A stretch of 54,920 nt of DNA from contig NZ_NOJZ02000016.1 of NCBI RefSeq assembly GCF_002251085.2, positions 1-54,920 of the forward strand. Reading direction: 5' to 3'. Position 1 is the stretch's first letter, and every line of letters starts with the position of its first letter. Below, piece after piece: positions 8,285 to 16,941 of the stretch. The notes under the pieces were generated by a model that was not told the origin of the DNA, did not search any database, and saw only the letters and a program-made list of their open reading frames with translations. The DNA is from Romboutsia maritimum. GTDB taxonomy: Bacteria; Bacillota; Clostridia; Peptostreptococcales; Peptostreptococcaceae. The translations under genes were made by a program, and so were the position numbers.

Positions 8285-9817
8285 CTAGTGTTTAAAATGT
8301 CTTATCCCTGTAAACACCATTGACATACTATATTTGTTACAAGCATTTATTGAGTCTTTATCATTCATTGAACCACCTGGTTGAACTACTGCTTTTATAT
8401 TATATTTATTCGCTAAAGTCACACAATCATCAAATGGGAAAAATGCATCTGATGCTAATACTGCTCCTGTAAACTCTTTTTCACTATTATTTTCAATTGC
8501 ATTTTTTAAAGCCCATATTCTTGAAGTTTGACCACATCCTAATGCTAATGTTTGATTATTCTTTACTATAGCTATCGCATTAGATTTCATATTTTTTACT
8601 ACTTTCATTCCAAACTCCATATCTTTAAGTTGCTGTGCTGTAGGCTCTATTTCTGTTACAGTTTCATACTCATTTACTAAATCATTATTTTTATCTTGAA
8701 TTAATAATTTTCCATCTATATATTTCATATCATAAGGTTGTAAACTAGATTCTATTTTAGATAATTTTAATATTCTCAAGTTTTTCTTTTTCTTAAGTAT
8801 TTCTAATGCTTCTGATGTAAAATCATATGCTACAACTATTTCTAAGAAAATTTCACTCATTTTTTGAGCTGTTTCTTTATCTATTATAGAAGTTATACCT
8901 ACTATTCCTCCAAATATTGAAACTTCATCAGCTTCATAACATTTCGTATATGCTTCAAAAGTATTTTCGCCTAAACCTACTCCACAAGGATTAGTATGTT
9001 TTATAGCTACTGAAACTACTTTATCACTATCTTTAAATTCTCTCATGACTTCTAAACATCCATGTAGATCGTTTAAATTATTGAAAGATAATTCTTTACC
9101 ATTTAATTGTTCATAATTTAATATAGGATTTTTTGCATTTGATTGCTTATATAGAATTCCATTTTGATGTGGATTTTCTCCATATCTCAAAGTTTGCTCT
9201 TTTTGGAAAGTTAAATTTAATATTTCTGGATAAGTATCTTCTAATTCTTCAGAAAAATAACTTGATATAAGAGCGTCATATCTTCCAGTTATTGAAAATG
9301 CCTTATATGCTAATCTTTTTTTATCTTCTAAAGTTAAATTATTTGTTTTTAGTTTTTCTATTATTAAATCATAATCATTAATATCTACAACAACAGTTAC
9401 GTCTTTATAATTTTTAGCCGCTGAACGTATCATAGAAGGTCCACCGATATCTATATTTTCTATAATTTCATCATGATTTTTTCCTGCTTTTAATGTTCCT
9501 TCAAAGTCATATAAATTTACAACTACTAAATCTATTGATTCTATTTTATGATTTTTTACAGTATCTACATGTGATTGATTGTCTCTTTTATATAAAATCC
9601 CACCGTGTATATACGGATTTAAAGTTTTAACTCTTCCATCTAATATTTCTGGGCATTTCGTAACTTTATCTATTTGAATTGCATTTATTCCATTTTCTTT
9701 TAGCTTCTTAAATGTATTTCCTGTAGATATAATTTCATATCCAAGATTATTTAATTCTCTAGAAAATTCAACCACACCACTTTTATCTGTCACACTTATT
9801 AAAGCTCTTTTACTCAT
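8285..9817 (-). CDS. purH: Bifunctional AICAR transformylase / IMP cyclohydrolase
   Basis: A 510-residue enzyme that catalyses the last two steps to IMP: formylation of AICAR by 10-formyl-tetrahydrofolate and ring closure. The N-terminal MGS-like cyclohydrolase domain starts RALISVTDKSGVVEF and includes GRVKTLNPYIHGGILYKR near residue 62. The C-terminal transformylase contains LRYGENPHQ and the KHTNPCG catalytic segment near residue 275, and ends with the conserved QPGGSMND and FTGIRHFKH. Its start overlaps purN by 8 nt, which suggests translational coupling. Confidence 0.97.
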   Translation of the reverse strand: MSKRALISVTDKSGVVEFSRELNNLGYEIISTGNTFKKLKENGINAIQIDKVTKCPEILDGRVKTLNPYIHGGILYKRDNQSHVDTVKNHKIESIDLVVVNLYDFEGTLKAGKNHDEIIENIDIGGPSMIRSAAKNYKDVTVVVDINDYDLIIEKLKTNNLTLEDKKRLAYKAFSITGRYDALISSYFSEELEDTYPEILNLTFQKEQTLRYGENPHQNGILYKQSNAKNPILNYEQLNGKELSFNNLNDLHGCLEVMREFKDSDKVVSVAIKHTNPCGVGLGENTFEAYTKCYEADEVSIFGGIVGITSIIDKETAQKMSEIFLEIVVAYDFTSEALEILKKKKNLRILKLSKIESSLQPYDMKYIDGKLLIQDKNNDLVNEYETVTEIEPTAQQLKDMEFGMKVVKNMKSNAIAIVKNNQTLALGCGQTSRIWALKNAIENNSEKEFTGAVLASDAFFPFDDCVTLANKYNIKAVVQPGGSMNDKDSINACNKYSMSMVFTGIRHFKH

Positions 9818-10403
9818 TTATAAACACTCTCCTATCTTGAACATTTAGTTTTTTTTCACAGTAAAGACTTACACTTCTTATTAAAATTTCATGTTCTATC
9901 TTTAATACTCTCTTAGCTAATGATTTTGCAGTATCATTTTCTCTTACTCTCACTACATCTTGCATTATTATAGGTCCTGTATCTGCTCCTTCATCTACAA
10001 AATGAACTGTAGCTCCTGTAATTTTTGATCCATAATCAATTACTGCTTGATGTACCTTTTCTCCATAATAACCTTGACCACAAAATGAAGGTATTAATGA
10101 TGGATGTATATTTATAATTTTATTTTTAAATTCATTAACAAAATTAGAATTAATTATTTTTAAATATCCTGCTAAAACAATTAAATCTATTTTATTTTCT
10201 TTTAAAATGTTGATTATATTACTCTCATTTGTTTCATAAATTGCATTTATATTGCTTTTTCTAGCCCTTTTAAGTCCATAGGCATCTTCTTTATTTGATA
10301 TCACAACCTTTACATTTCCTTTTATCTCTCCAGATAAAGTTGCATCTATAATTGCTTGTAAGTTGGTTCCTCCTCCCGATATCAAAACACCTATATTTAA
10401 CAT
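9810..10403 (-). CDS. purN: Phosphoribosylglycinamide formyltransferase (PurN)
   Basis: A 197-residue folate-dependent GAR transformylase, the third purine step. It opens with the phosphate-binding loop LISGGGTNLQAIID (residues 7-20). The catalytic Asn-His pair lies in NIHPSLIPSF near residue 107, where His is followed by SLIPSFCGQGYYG. The later HFVDEGADTGPII supplies the third catalytic Asp. Its start lies within the last codons of purM (7-nt overlap) and its end overlaps purH by 8 nt, so the three are likely translated as a coupled block. Confidence 0.96.
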   Translation of the reverse strand: MLNIGVLISGGGTNLQAIIDATLSGEIKGNVKVVISNKEDAYGLKRARKSNINAIYETNESNIINILKENKIDLIVLAGYLKIINSNFVNEFKNKIINIHPSLIPSFCGQGYYGEKVHQAVIDYGSKITGATVHFVDEGADTGPIIMQDVVRVRENDTAKSLAKRVLKIEHEILIRSVSLYCEKKLNVQDRRVFINE

Positions 10404-11473
10404 AATTTTACTCCTTCATGAGTGTCTACAACTTTTCCTATTATATAAGCTTTGTCTTTTAAAAGTTCTGTATATTTACCATCTAGATTTAGTTCATTTT
10501 CATAGTTTCTATTATTTATATATGTTAACACTTCATTTGCCTTTTCCTTATTAACGATTAATACTAATCCAATACCCATGTTAAAGCTCTTATGAAGTTC
10601 TCTTTCTTCTATACAATTAAAACCTTCTATCATCTTAAATATAGGTGGTTTATCCCAAGAATTTTTATCTATATCTATACCTAAATTTTTAGGTATAACT
10701 CTTGGTATATTTTCTATTAATCCTCCACCTGTTATATGAGCTATAGACTTTATTTCATAGTGTTTCATTAGTTCCATAACTAATTTAACGTATATTTTCG
10801 TAGGAGTCAAAAGTGCTTCTCCTAATGTCATTTTTAATTCTTCTAGATATTCTTCTAACTTATAATTGTACTGTTCTAAAAATATTTTTCTTATGAAAGA
10901 AAAACCATTGCTATGAATACCACTTGATGATATTCCTATTAAAACATCTTCATTTTCAACATTTTGACCTGATATTATATGTTCTTTATCTGCTATTCCT
11001 ACAGAAAATCCAGCTAAATCATATTCATCTTTTGAATACATTCCTGGCATTTCAGCTGTTTCTCCTCCAATTAATGAACATCCAGATAATTTACATCCAT
11101 CTGCTATTCCTCCGACAATTTGTTCAACTTGTTCTGCTAATAATTTTCCTGTAGCTATATAATCCAGGAAAAATAAAGGCTTTGCTCCTTGGCATATTAA
11201 ATCATTAACACACATTGCTACTAAATCAATGCCCACCGTATCATGTTTATTCATCATTTGAGCTAATTTAAGTTTAGTCCCAACCCCATCTGTAGATGAA
11301 AGTAGAACTGGCTCTTTCATAGATACAAAATCTTTTAAACTATATAATCCACTAAAATTACCTAAATCACCTATTACATTATTATCATAAGTTGATTTTA
11401 TCTTTCCTTTTATAAGATTTACCGCTCTATTTCCTTCATCTATATCTACACCCGATTGTTTATAAGTTAGCAT
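10397..11473 (-). CDS. purM: Phosphoribosylformylglycinamidine cyclo-ligase (AIR synthetase)
   Basis: A 358-residue ATP-dependent enzyme that cyclises FGAM to AIR. The N-terminus MLTYKQSGVDIDEGNRAV is typical of PurM. The ATP-binding region includes LLSSTDGVGTKLKLA near residue 60 and DLVAMCVNDL near 85, and GGETAEMPGMY lies near residue 136. The C-terminal half has the conserved HITGGGLIENIPRV. Its ATG overlaps the purF stop by one base and its own end overlaps purN. Confidence 0.97.
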   Translation of the reverse strand: MLTYKQSGVDIDEGNRAVNLIKGKIKSTYDNNVIGDLGNFSGLYSLKDFVSMKEPVLLSSTDGVGTKLKLAQMMNKHDTVGIDLVAMCVNDLICQGAKPLFFLDYIATGKLLAEQVEQIVGGIADGCKLSGCSLIGGETAEMPGMYSKDEYDLAGFSVGIADKEHIISGQNVENEDVLIGISSSGIHSNGFSFIRKIFLEQYNYKLEEYLEELKMTLGEALLTPTKIYVKLVMELMKHYEIKSIAHITGGGLIENIPRVIPKNLGIDIDKNSWDKPPIFKMIEGFNCIEERELHKSFNMGIGLVLIVNKEKANEVLTYINNRNYENELNLDGKYTELLKDKAYIIGKVVDTHEGVKLC

Positions 11474-12834
11474 TATAATAATTCCTCCTTATCAATTTTC
11501 TTAACTGGATAATCTCCATCAAAACAAGCTTTGCAGAATGTACATTTATGTTCTGTAGCATCAAGCATTCCTTCTATATCTAAAAATTTAATAGTATCGC
11601 ATCCAATAAATTCTCTCATTTGCTCTAAACTATTGTTAGATGCTATAAGTTTTGAGCGATTCGGTGTATCTATTCCATAGTAACAAGAATATTGAACTGG
11701 AGGAGAAGTTACTCTTAAATGTATTTCTTTTGCTCCAGCTTCTCTTAATGATTGAATTATCTGTCTAGAAGTAGTTCCTCTTACAACTGAATCATCTACT
11801 AAAACTACTGATTTTCCTTTAACTACTGTTGATAATGGATTTAATTTGATTTTTACTGCTATTTCTCTTTCTTCTTGAGTAGGTTTTATAAATGTTCTAC
11901 CTACATATCTATTTTTAACTAATCCTTCACTAACTTTCAAGCCACTCGCATTAGAATATCCTATTGCTCCTGCCCATCCTGAATCTGGTACTGGAACAAC
12001 TATATCTGCATTTATATTTTCATCTTTTGCTAATATTTCACCACATTTAACTCTAAAATTATATACATTTACATTATCAATTGTTGCATCATTTCTTGCA
12101 AAATAAATATGTTCAAATATACAGCTTTTCTTTAATGGTTTATAATTCTCAGAATAAAAATAAGATTTCATCTTCCCATCTTTAATTACTACAATTTCTC
12201 CGGGTTCTACATCTCTTATAATTTCTCCTCCAAGTATATCTATTGCACAATCTTCTGATGCAAATATATACTCATTGTTTTTTTTACCTAATTTAAGAGG
12301 TCTAAATCCATGTGGATCTCTAACTGCTACTAATTCATCTTCTCCCATTATTACAAGTGAATATGCTCCTTTTATATAGTCCATAGTTATCTTTAGACTT
12401 TCTACTATATCTCCTTTATAATATCTAGCAAGTATATATAAAATCACTTCTGTATCTGAATTAGCTTGAAACATATATCCTTCTTCTTCTAACATTTCTC
12501 TTAAATAATTCGCATTTACTAAGTTTCCGTTGTGAGCTAATGCTAATTTTCTCTTTCTACAACTCCCTACTAACGGCTGACAATTTGCCATATGACTTCC
12601 GCCTGCTGTAGAATATCTAACATGACCAATACCCATATTTCCTTTTAACTTAGATAATTCATCTTCTTTAAATACCTCTCCGACTAAGCCCATATCTCTT
12701 TTATAATTAATATTTTCTCCATCTAGAACAGCTATTCCGCAACTTTCTTGACCTCTATGCTGCATAGAATATAAAGAGTAATATAATTCTTTTGATATAT
12801 TTTTATCTGAATAAATTCCTATAATTCCACACAT
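11473..12834 (-). CDS. purF: Amidophosphoribosyltransferase (committed purine step)
   Basis: A 453-residue enzyme that makes phosphoribosylamine from PRPP and glutamine and is the usual allosteric control point of the pathway. Cys2 of MCGIIGIYSD is the glutaminase nucleophile. It directly follows the initiator Met, so the propeptide of Bacillus PurF is absent. The phosphoribosyltransferase domain carries the PRPP loop VVLVDDSVVRGTT near residue 350. A CTFCKAC motif near the C-terminus, with earlier cysteines, matches the [4Fe-4S]-containing Bacillus type, so oxygen sensitivity is expected. It lies between purC and purM with short spacing. Confidence 0.97.
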   Translation of the reverse strand: MCGIIGIYSDKNISKELYYSLYSMQHRGQESCGIAVLDGENINYKRDMGLVGEVFKEDELSKLKGNMGIGHVRYSTAGGSHMANCQPLVGSCRKRKLALAHNGNLVNANYLREMLEEEGYMFQANSDTEVILYILARYYKGDIVESLKITMDYIKGAYSLVIMGEDELVAVRDPHGFRPLKLGKKNNEYIFASEDCAIDILGGEIIRDVEPGEIVVIKDGKMKSYFYSENYKPLKKSCIFEHIYFARNDATIDNVNVYNFRVKCGEILAKDENINADIVVPVPDSGWAGAIGYSNASGLKVSEGLVKNRYVGRTFIKPTQEEREIAVKIKLNPLSTVVKGKSVVLVDDSVVRGTTSRQIIQSLREAGAKEIHLRVTSPPVQYSCYYGIDTPNRSKLIASNNSLEQMREFIGCDTIKFLDIEGMLDATEHKCTFCKACFDGDYPVKKIDKEELL

Positions 12835-12845
12835 TAGATCTCCTC

Positions 12846-13544
12846 CTAAAGATTTTTCATTCTCGAAAGAACTTCTTCATATCCTTCTACAAGATCTCCT
12901 AAATTTCTTCTAAATCTGTCTTTATCCAACTTTTCATTTGTATCTACATCCCAAAGTCTACATGTGTCTGGTGAAATTTCATCAGCTAATATTATATTTC
13001 CATTAGAGTCTTTACCAAATTCGATTTTAAAATCTACTAATTTTAAATTCATTTTTAAGAAAAACTCTTTCATTAATTCATTTATTTTCAATGTTTCTTC
13101 TCTTAGAAATTTTAATTCTTTCCTTGTAGCTAATTTCATAGCTACTGCATAGTCATCATTTATTAGTGGATCGCCATAATCATCATTTTTATAAGAAGTT
13201 TCAAATATTGGTTCATCTAATACTATTCCTTCTTCCATCCCTACCCTTTTACAAAAAGTACCTGCTGTTATATTTCTTACTATAACTTCTAATGGAAGTA
13301 TCTCTACTTTTTTAACCAACATTTCTCTATCTGATATGCTTTTTATGAAATGTGTATCAATGTTATTTTCTTCTAACATTTTAAATATTATTGTTGATAT
13401 TTTGTTATTTAATATTCCCTTTGAAGAAATTTGAGCTTTCTTTTCTCCATTAAATGCTGTTGCATCATCTTTGTAAAATACGATATATTCATTTTCATTT
13501 TCTGTAGAATATACTTTCTTAGCTTTTCCTTCATATAATAACAT
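12846..13544 (-). CDS. purC: SAICAR synthetase
   Basis: A 232-residue ATP-dependent ligase that joins CAIR and aspartate. It opens with [13 protein letters not shown], the glycine-rich ATP loop, followed by DDATAFNG. The centre has the family signatures [13 protein letters not shown] and later DFKIEFG and [12 protein letters not shown], which bind substrate and metal. Length is normal for the bacterial single-domain form. It starts five bases after purE and its stop is 11 nt before purF. Confidence 0.97.
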   Translation of the reverse strand: MLLYEGKAKKVYSTENENEYIVFYKDDATAFNGEKKAQISSKGILNNKISTIIFKMLEENNIDTHFIKSISDREMLVKKVEILPLEVIVRNITAGTFCKRVGMEEGIVLDEPIFETSYKNDDYGDPLINDDYAVAMKLATRKELKFLREETLKINELMKEFFLKMNLKLVDFKIEFGKDSNGNIILADEISPDTCRLWDVDTNEKLDKDRFRRNLGDLVEGYEEVLSRMKNL

Positions 13545-13549
13545 TATTA

Positions 13550-14026
13550 TTACCCCCTTAGATTTTTATCATCTTCTAATACTTTCTGTGCCATTTCTTC
13601 TCTATATAACTTTAAACCTTCTTTTAATTTTGGATATTTTAAGCTCATTATTTGAAGTGCTAATAATGCTGCATTTAATCCTGAATCTATTGTTACAGTT
13701 GCTACAGGTATTCCTTTTGGCATTTGAACTATTGATAAAAGTGAATCTAATCCATCCATTGTAGATGATTTAATCGGTAACCCTATTACCGGTATTAATG
13801 TTTGTGATGCTATTACTCCAGGTAGATGTGCAGCTTTTCCAGCGGCCGCTATTATTACGTCTGTATCATTTTCAATTTCTTCTAAGAATTGTGTTAGTTG
13901 TTTTGGTGTCCTATGTGCAGATAATACTCTAGTTATAACTTCTATTTCATACTTTTTAAGTAGACTTATTCCTTCTTCTACTTTAGGATAATCAGATTTT
14001 GAACCCATAACTACTGCTACTTTCAT
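13550..14026 (-). CDS. purE: PurE, phosphoribosylaminoimidazole carboxylase / N5-CAIR mutase
   Basis: A 158-residue enzyme that supplies CAIR, first gene of the purECFMNHDL operon. It contains [11 protein letters not shown] at the N-terminus, SAHRTPKQL near residue 40 and the substrate loop [14 protein letters not shown] near residue 61. No purK follows, and none is in the window. Either purK is elsewhere or this enzyme uses CO2 directly as a class II PurE; I cannot separate the two by eye. A candidate PurR-type operator lies 46-65 nt upstream of the ATG. Confidence 0.95.
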   Translation of the reverse strand: MKVAVVMGSKSDYPKVEEGISLLKKYEIEVITRVLSAHRTPKQLTQFLEEIENDTDVIIAAAGKAAHLPGVIASQTLIPVIGLPIKSSTMDGLDSLLSIVQMPKGIPVATVTIDSGLNAALLALQIMSLKYPKLKEGLKLYREEMAQKVLEDDKNLRG

Positions 14027-14071
14027 TAGATTGCCCCTTTCTTGTATTTATTCTTTTTCTAAACCGAAAAT

Positions 14072-14091
14072 ATTCGTTTTATTGTACGAAC
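14072..14091. promoter_or_regulatory. Candidate PurR operator upstream of purE
   Basis: On the minus strand the palindrome GTTCGT-N8-ACGAAT lies just after a promoter (TATAAT near 14112-14107 with a TTGCTA or TGTTGC -35 region). The CGAAC core matches the PurBox core of Gram-positive PurR. A related CGAAA sits at 14063-14067. The same CGAAC core occurs twice around the permease promoter at 15655-15763. Confidence 0.45.
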
Positions 14092-14235
14092 TTTATATTT
14101 AAATATTATAATATAATACGTATTTTAGCAACACATATTTTAAATTTTTAAAAAATATTTTTATGCTATTTAAATATTCTTATACTACTTAAATTTTTTT
14201 ATACTATTTAAATAAATATCAATTTTCCTATATAA

Positions 14236-14277
14236 AAAATGAGTTGTCTCAAATTTAACTTTGGGACAACTCATTTT
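14236..14277 (-). terminator. Terminator after the purine permease
   Basis: A strong hairpin has arms ATGAGTTGTCTCAAA and TTTGGGACAACTCAT, with a T run on the minus strand. It separates the permease from the purE promoter. The arms resemble the ends of the MITE-like repeat (GCTGTCTCAAAA). Confidence 0.85.
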
Positions 14278-14284
14278 AGTTTAT

Positions 14285-15622
14285 TTATTTTAAGAATACG
14301 AACTTACATATAAATAATATAGATAGTATTATTAAAGATATATTTACTTCTTCTTTTCTATTTGTTGCAAATTTTAATATTGTAAAAGATATTATTCCAA
14401 ATATTATTCCATCAGCTATGCTGTATGCAAGTGGCATCATAGCAAATGTTAAAAATGCTGGTATCGCATTTGTAAAATCATTAAAATCTATTTTAGTAAG
14501 AGAACTTGCCATCATAACTCCAACTATTATAAGTACAGGAGCTGTTGCTTGAGTTGGAATTGATACAAATATAGGTGCAAAGAATAATGATAATAAGAAT
14601 AAAACACCTGTCGTAACTGCCGTTAATCCTGTTCTTCCACCTTCACTTATTCCTGAAGCACTTTCAACATATGATGTAACTGTAGATGTTCCTAATAATG
14701 CTCCTGCTGTTGTTGCTATTGCATCTGCAAACAATGCATTCTTAGCATTTGGTAAATTACCTTCTTCATCTAACATATTTCCTTTAGATGCTACACCTAC
14801 TAAACATCCAACTGTATCAAACAAATCTACAAATAAGAATGTAAATACTACTACTACCATATCAAAACTAATTATTTGATTCATAGGAACTGTTAAAGCC
14901 TGTAAAAATACTGGTTTTATCGATGGTATACTTGAAGATATTATTGCTTTAGGTAATTCAACTAATCCTGCAACCATTCCTATAACTGATATAATTACCA
15001 TCCCTAAAAGAAATGCTCCTTTTACATTTTTAGCAATAAGTACTGATGCTATTATTAATCCTAATATAGTTAATAATACTAATGGATCATGTACATTTCC
15101 TAACTGTAGTATAGTATCTCCATGAACAACTATTCCTGAATTTGATAATCCTACAAGTGTTATAAAAAGTCCTATTCCAGCTGTAACTGCATATTTTAAA
15201 ACTGATGGTATACAATTAAGTATTTTTTCCCTGATATTGGTTGCTGTAAGTATTATAAATATTATTCCTTCTATTAAAACTGCACATAATGCAAACTGCC
15301 AAGTATATCCCATACTTAAAACTACTGTATATGCAAAGAATGCATTCAGGCCCATACCTGGAGCTAAAGCTATTGGATAGTTAGCTAAAAGTCCCATTGC
15401 CATACAACCTATAAATGCTGATATTGCTGTTACTGCAAATACTGCACTCTTATCCATTCCTGTAGATCCAAGTATATCTGCATTAACAACTAGTATATAT
15501 GCCATTGTCATAAATGTTGTTATACCTGCTATTATTTCTGTTTTTACATTTGTGTTATTTTCAGATAACTTAAATATTTTTTCTAAAAATTTAATATTAT
15601 TGCTATTATCAGCTACTTGCAT
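14285..15622 (-). CDS. NCS2/AzgA-family purine permease (PbuG-like)
   Basis: A 445-residue integral membrane transporter with about 12-14 predicted hydrophobic segments. The N-terminal segment TEIIAGITTFMTMAYILVVNADILG, NYPIALAPGMGLNAFFAY near residue 85 and TSTVTSYVESASGISEGGRTG near residue 310 mark the AzgA branch of the NCS2 family, which imports hypoxanthine, guanine or adenine by proton symport. It most resembles Bacillus PbuG/PbuO. The ATG follows GGAGGTATTTC. It is monocistronic, with a clear promoter and two CGAAC motifs upstream and a terminator downstream. Substrate preference among purines cannot be read from the sequence. No purine aptamer is present in its leader. Confidence 0.9.
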   Translation of the reverse strand: MQVADNSNNIKFLEKIFKLSENNTNVKTEIIAGITTFMTMAYILVVNADILGSTGMDKSAVFAVTAISAFIGCMAMGLLANYPIALAPGMGLNAFFAYTVVLSMGYTWQFALCAVLIEGIIFIILTATNIREKILNCIPSVLKYAVTAGIGLFITLVGLSNSGIVVHGDTILQLGNVHDPLVLLTILGLIIASVLIAKNVKGAFLLGMVIISVIGMVAGLVELPKAIISSSIPSIKPVFLQALTVPMNQIISFDMVVVVFTFLFVDLFDTVGCLVGVASKGNMLDEEGNLPNAKNALFADAIATTAGALLGTSTVTSYVESASGISEGGRTGLTAVTTGVLFLLSLFFAPIFVSIPTQATAPVLIIVGVMMASSLTKIDFNDFTNAIPAFLTFAMMPLAYSIADGIIFGIISFTILKFATNRKEEVNISLIILSILFICKFVFLK

Positions 15623-15687
15623 GAAATACCTCCATTTTTTTATTTTTGCCTTCTAAAGTTCGTTTATATATTAATATTATAGATTAT

Positions 15688-15716
15688 ATTATAATATATA
15701 GTTCATATATTTTCAA
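15688..15716 (-). promoter_or_regulatory. Promoter of the purine permease, flanked by CGAAC motifs
   Basis: The minus strand shows TTGAAA, a 17-nt spacer and TATAAT. Motifs AACGAACTATT (about 15752-15763) and AACGAACTTT (about 15655-15667) lie in the same orientation upstream and downstream of it. They are candidate PurR half-sites. Confidence 0.6.
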
Positions 15717-15770
15717 GATTTATTGAACATTTTTTATTTTTTTTTATTTAATAGTTCGTTTTTTAATAAA

Positions 15771-15806
15771 AAAATATGGTATCTAAATTAATAGATACCA
15801 TATTTT
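15771..15806 (-). terminator. Terminator of the BMP lipoprotein gene
   Basis: The perfect hairpin AAAATATGGTATCTA / TAGATACCATATTTT with a 6-nt loop is followed by a T run on the minus strand. It closes the guaB-guaA-lipoprotein unit. Confidence 0.85.
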
Positions 15807-15869
15807 CGTAAAGTGTTAAGGTTAAATATATATTAAATTTTTATATAAACAAATTTATTGCTTTATTAT

Positions 15870-16895
15870 TTATTTACCAAATTCATTAAATTCTTTTTCA
15901 TTTGATGGTATTACAAGTTCGCCAGATTTTATCTTCTTAACTTGATCATTTACATAAGTTAAAACATCTTCTGGTATTAATTTAGCAGTATTATCTGCTA
16001 TTCCAACACCATCTTGTTTTAATCCATATACTTTTTCAACTCCACCTTCTAATTTTCCATCTGCTAATTCTTTAACTGTTTGATATACAGCTACATTTAC
16101 TTTCTTTAAAGCAGATGTTAATATATTTTTAGGAGCTAAACTACTTTGGTCTCTATCAACACCAATTATATATTTATTTTGTTCTTTAGCTACTTCTATT
16201 GCACCTAATCCTGTTCCACCTGCTGCTGCAAGTATAACATCTACATCATTGCTATATAATTGACTAGCTATTGATTTACCTTTAGCTGCATCTCCAAATG
16301 TCCCTGCATACTGAGTTTTTACTTCTGCTGATTCATTAGCTGTTTTTACTCCAGCTTTATATCCATATTCAAATCTAGATATAATTGGGTTGTTCATACC
16401 ACCTAAAAATCCTACTTTATTAGTTTTTGTCATTTTTCCAGCTATAAGTCCTGTTAAATATGTTGCTTCATTTTCTTTAAATAATATCGGAGTTACATTT
16501 TTAGGTATTTCATCGTAAGTTTCGTCTATTATAGCAAATTTTTGTTCTGGATAATTTTTAGATTCTGTCTTTATATCATCCACCATAGTGTTTCCTACAC
16601 CTATTATTAAATCTAGACCTTCATCCACTAAGCTTTCTATATTAGGCATATATTCTGATTGTTGTTTTGATTCTACAACCTTTATTTCTATTCCTAAATC
16701 TTTTTTAGCTTGTTGTAATCCTTCGTAAGCAGATTGATTAAAAGATTCGTCATTTATCCCACCTACATCTGCTACCATACCTACTTTAAAAGTCTTTTTC
16801 TCAGCTTTCTCTGATGATTCTTTACCACATCCAACTAGAAGTGATGCTGATAATACTGTAACTAATGATAATGATATTAATTTTTTAAATTTCAT
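15870..16895 (-). CDS. BMP/PnrA-family nucleoside-binding lipoprotein
   Basis: A 341-residue extracellular solute-binding lipoprotein. The signal peptide MKFKKLISLSLVTVLSASLL is followed by the lipobox LVGC, with Cys about residue 23 as the lipid anchor. The mature part shows the BMP (Med/PnrA) fold: KVGMVADVGGINDESFNQSA, a GVGNTMVDD segment, KVGFLGGMNNPIISRFEYGY and GVDRDQSSLAP. Family members such as PnrA and BmpA bind purine nucleosides for an ABC importer. Its start lies 46 nt after guaA with a GGAGGAATAA site and no terminator between them, so it is probably co-transcribed with guaBA. The membrane and ATPase parts of the importer are not in the window. Confidence 0.9.
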   Translation of the reverse strand: MKFKKLISLSLVTVLSASLLVGCGKESSEKAEKKTFKVGMVADVGGINDESFNQSAYEGLQQAKKDLGIEIKVVESKQQSEYMPNIESLVDEGLDLIIGVGNTMVDDIKTESKNYPEQKFAIIDETYDEIPKNVTPILFKENEATYLTGLIAGKMTKTNKVGFLGGMNNPIISRFEYGYKAGVKTANESAEVKTQYAGTFGDAAKGKSIASQLYSNDVDVILAAAGGTGLGAIEVAKEQNKYIIGVDRDQSSLAPKNILTSALKKVNVAVYQTVKELADGKLEGGVEKVYGLKQDGVGIADNTAKLIPEDVLTYVNDQVKKIKSGELVIPSNEKEFNEFGK

Positions 16896-16941
16896 AATTT
16901 ATTCCTCCGTTGCCATTTGTGCAAAATGTCTATTTTTTAGT

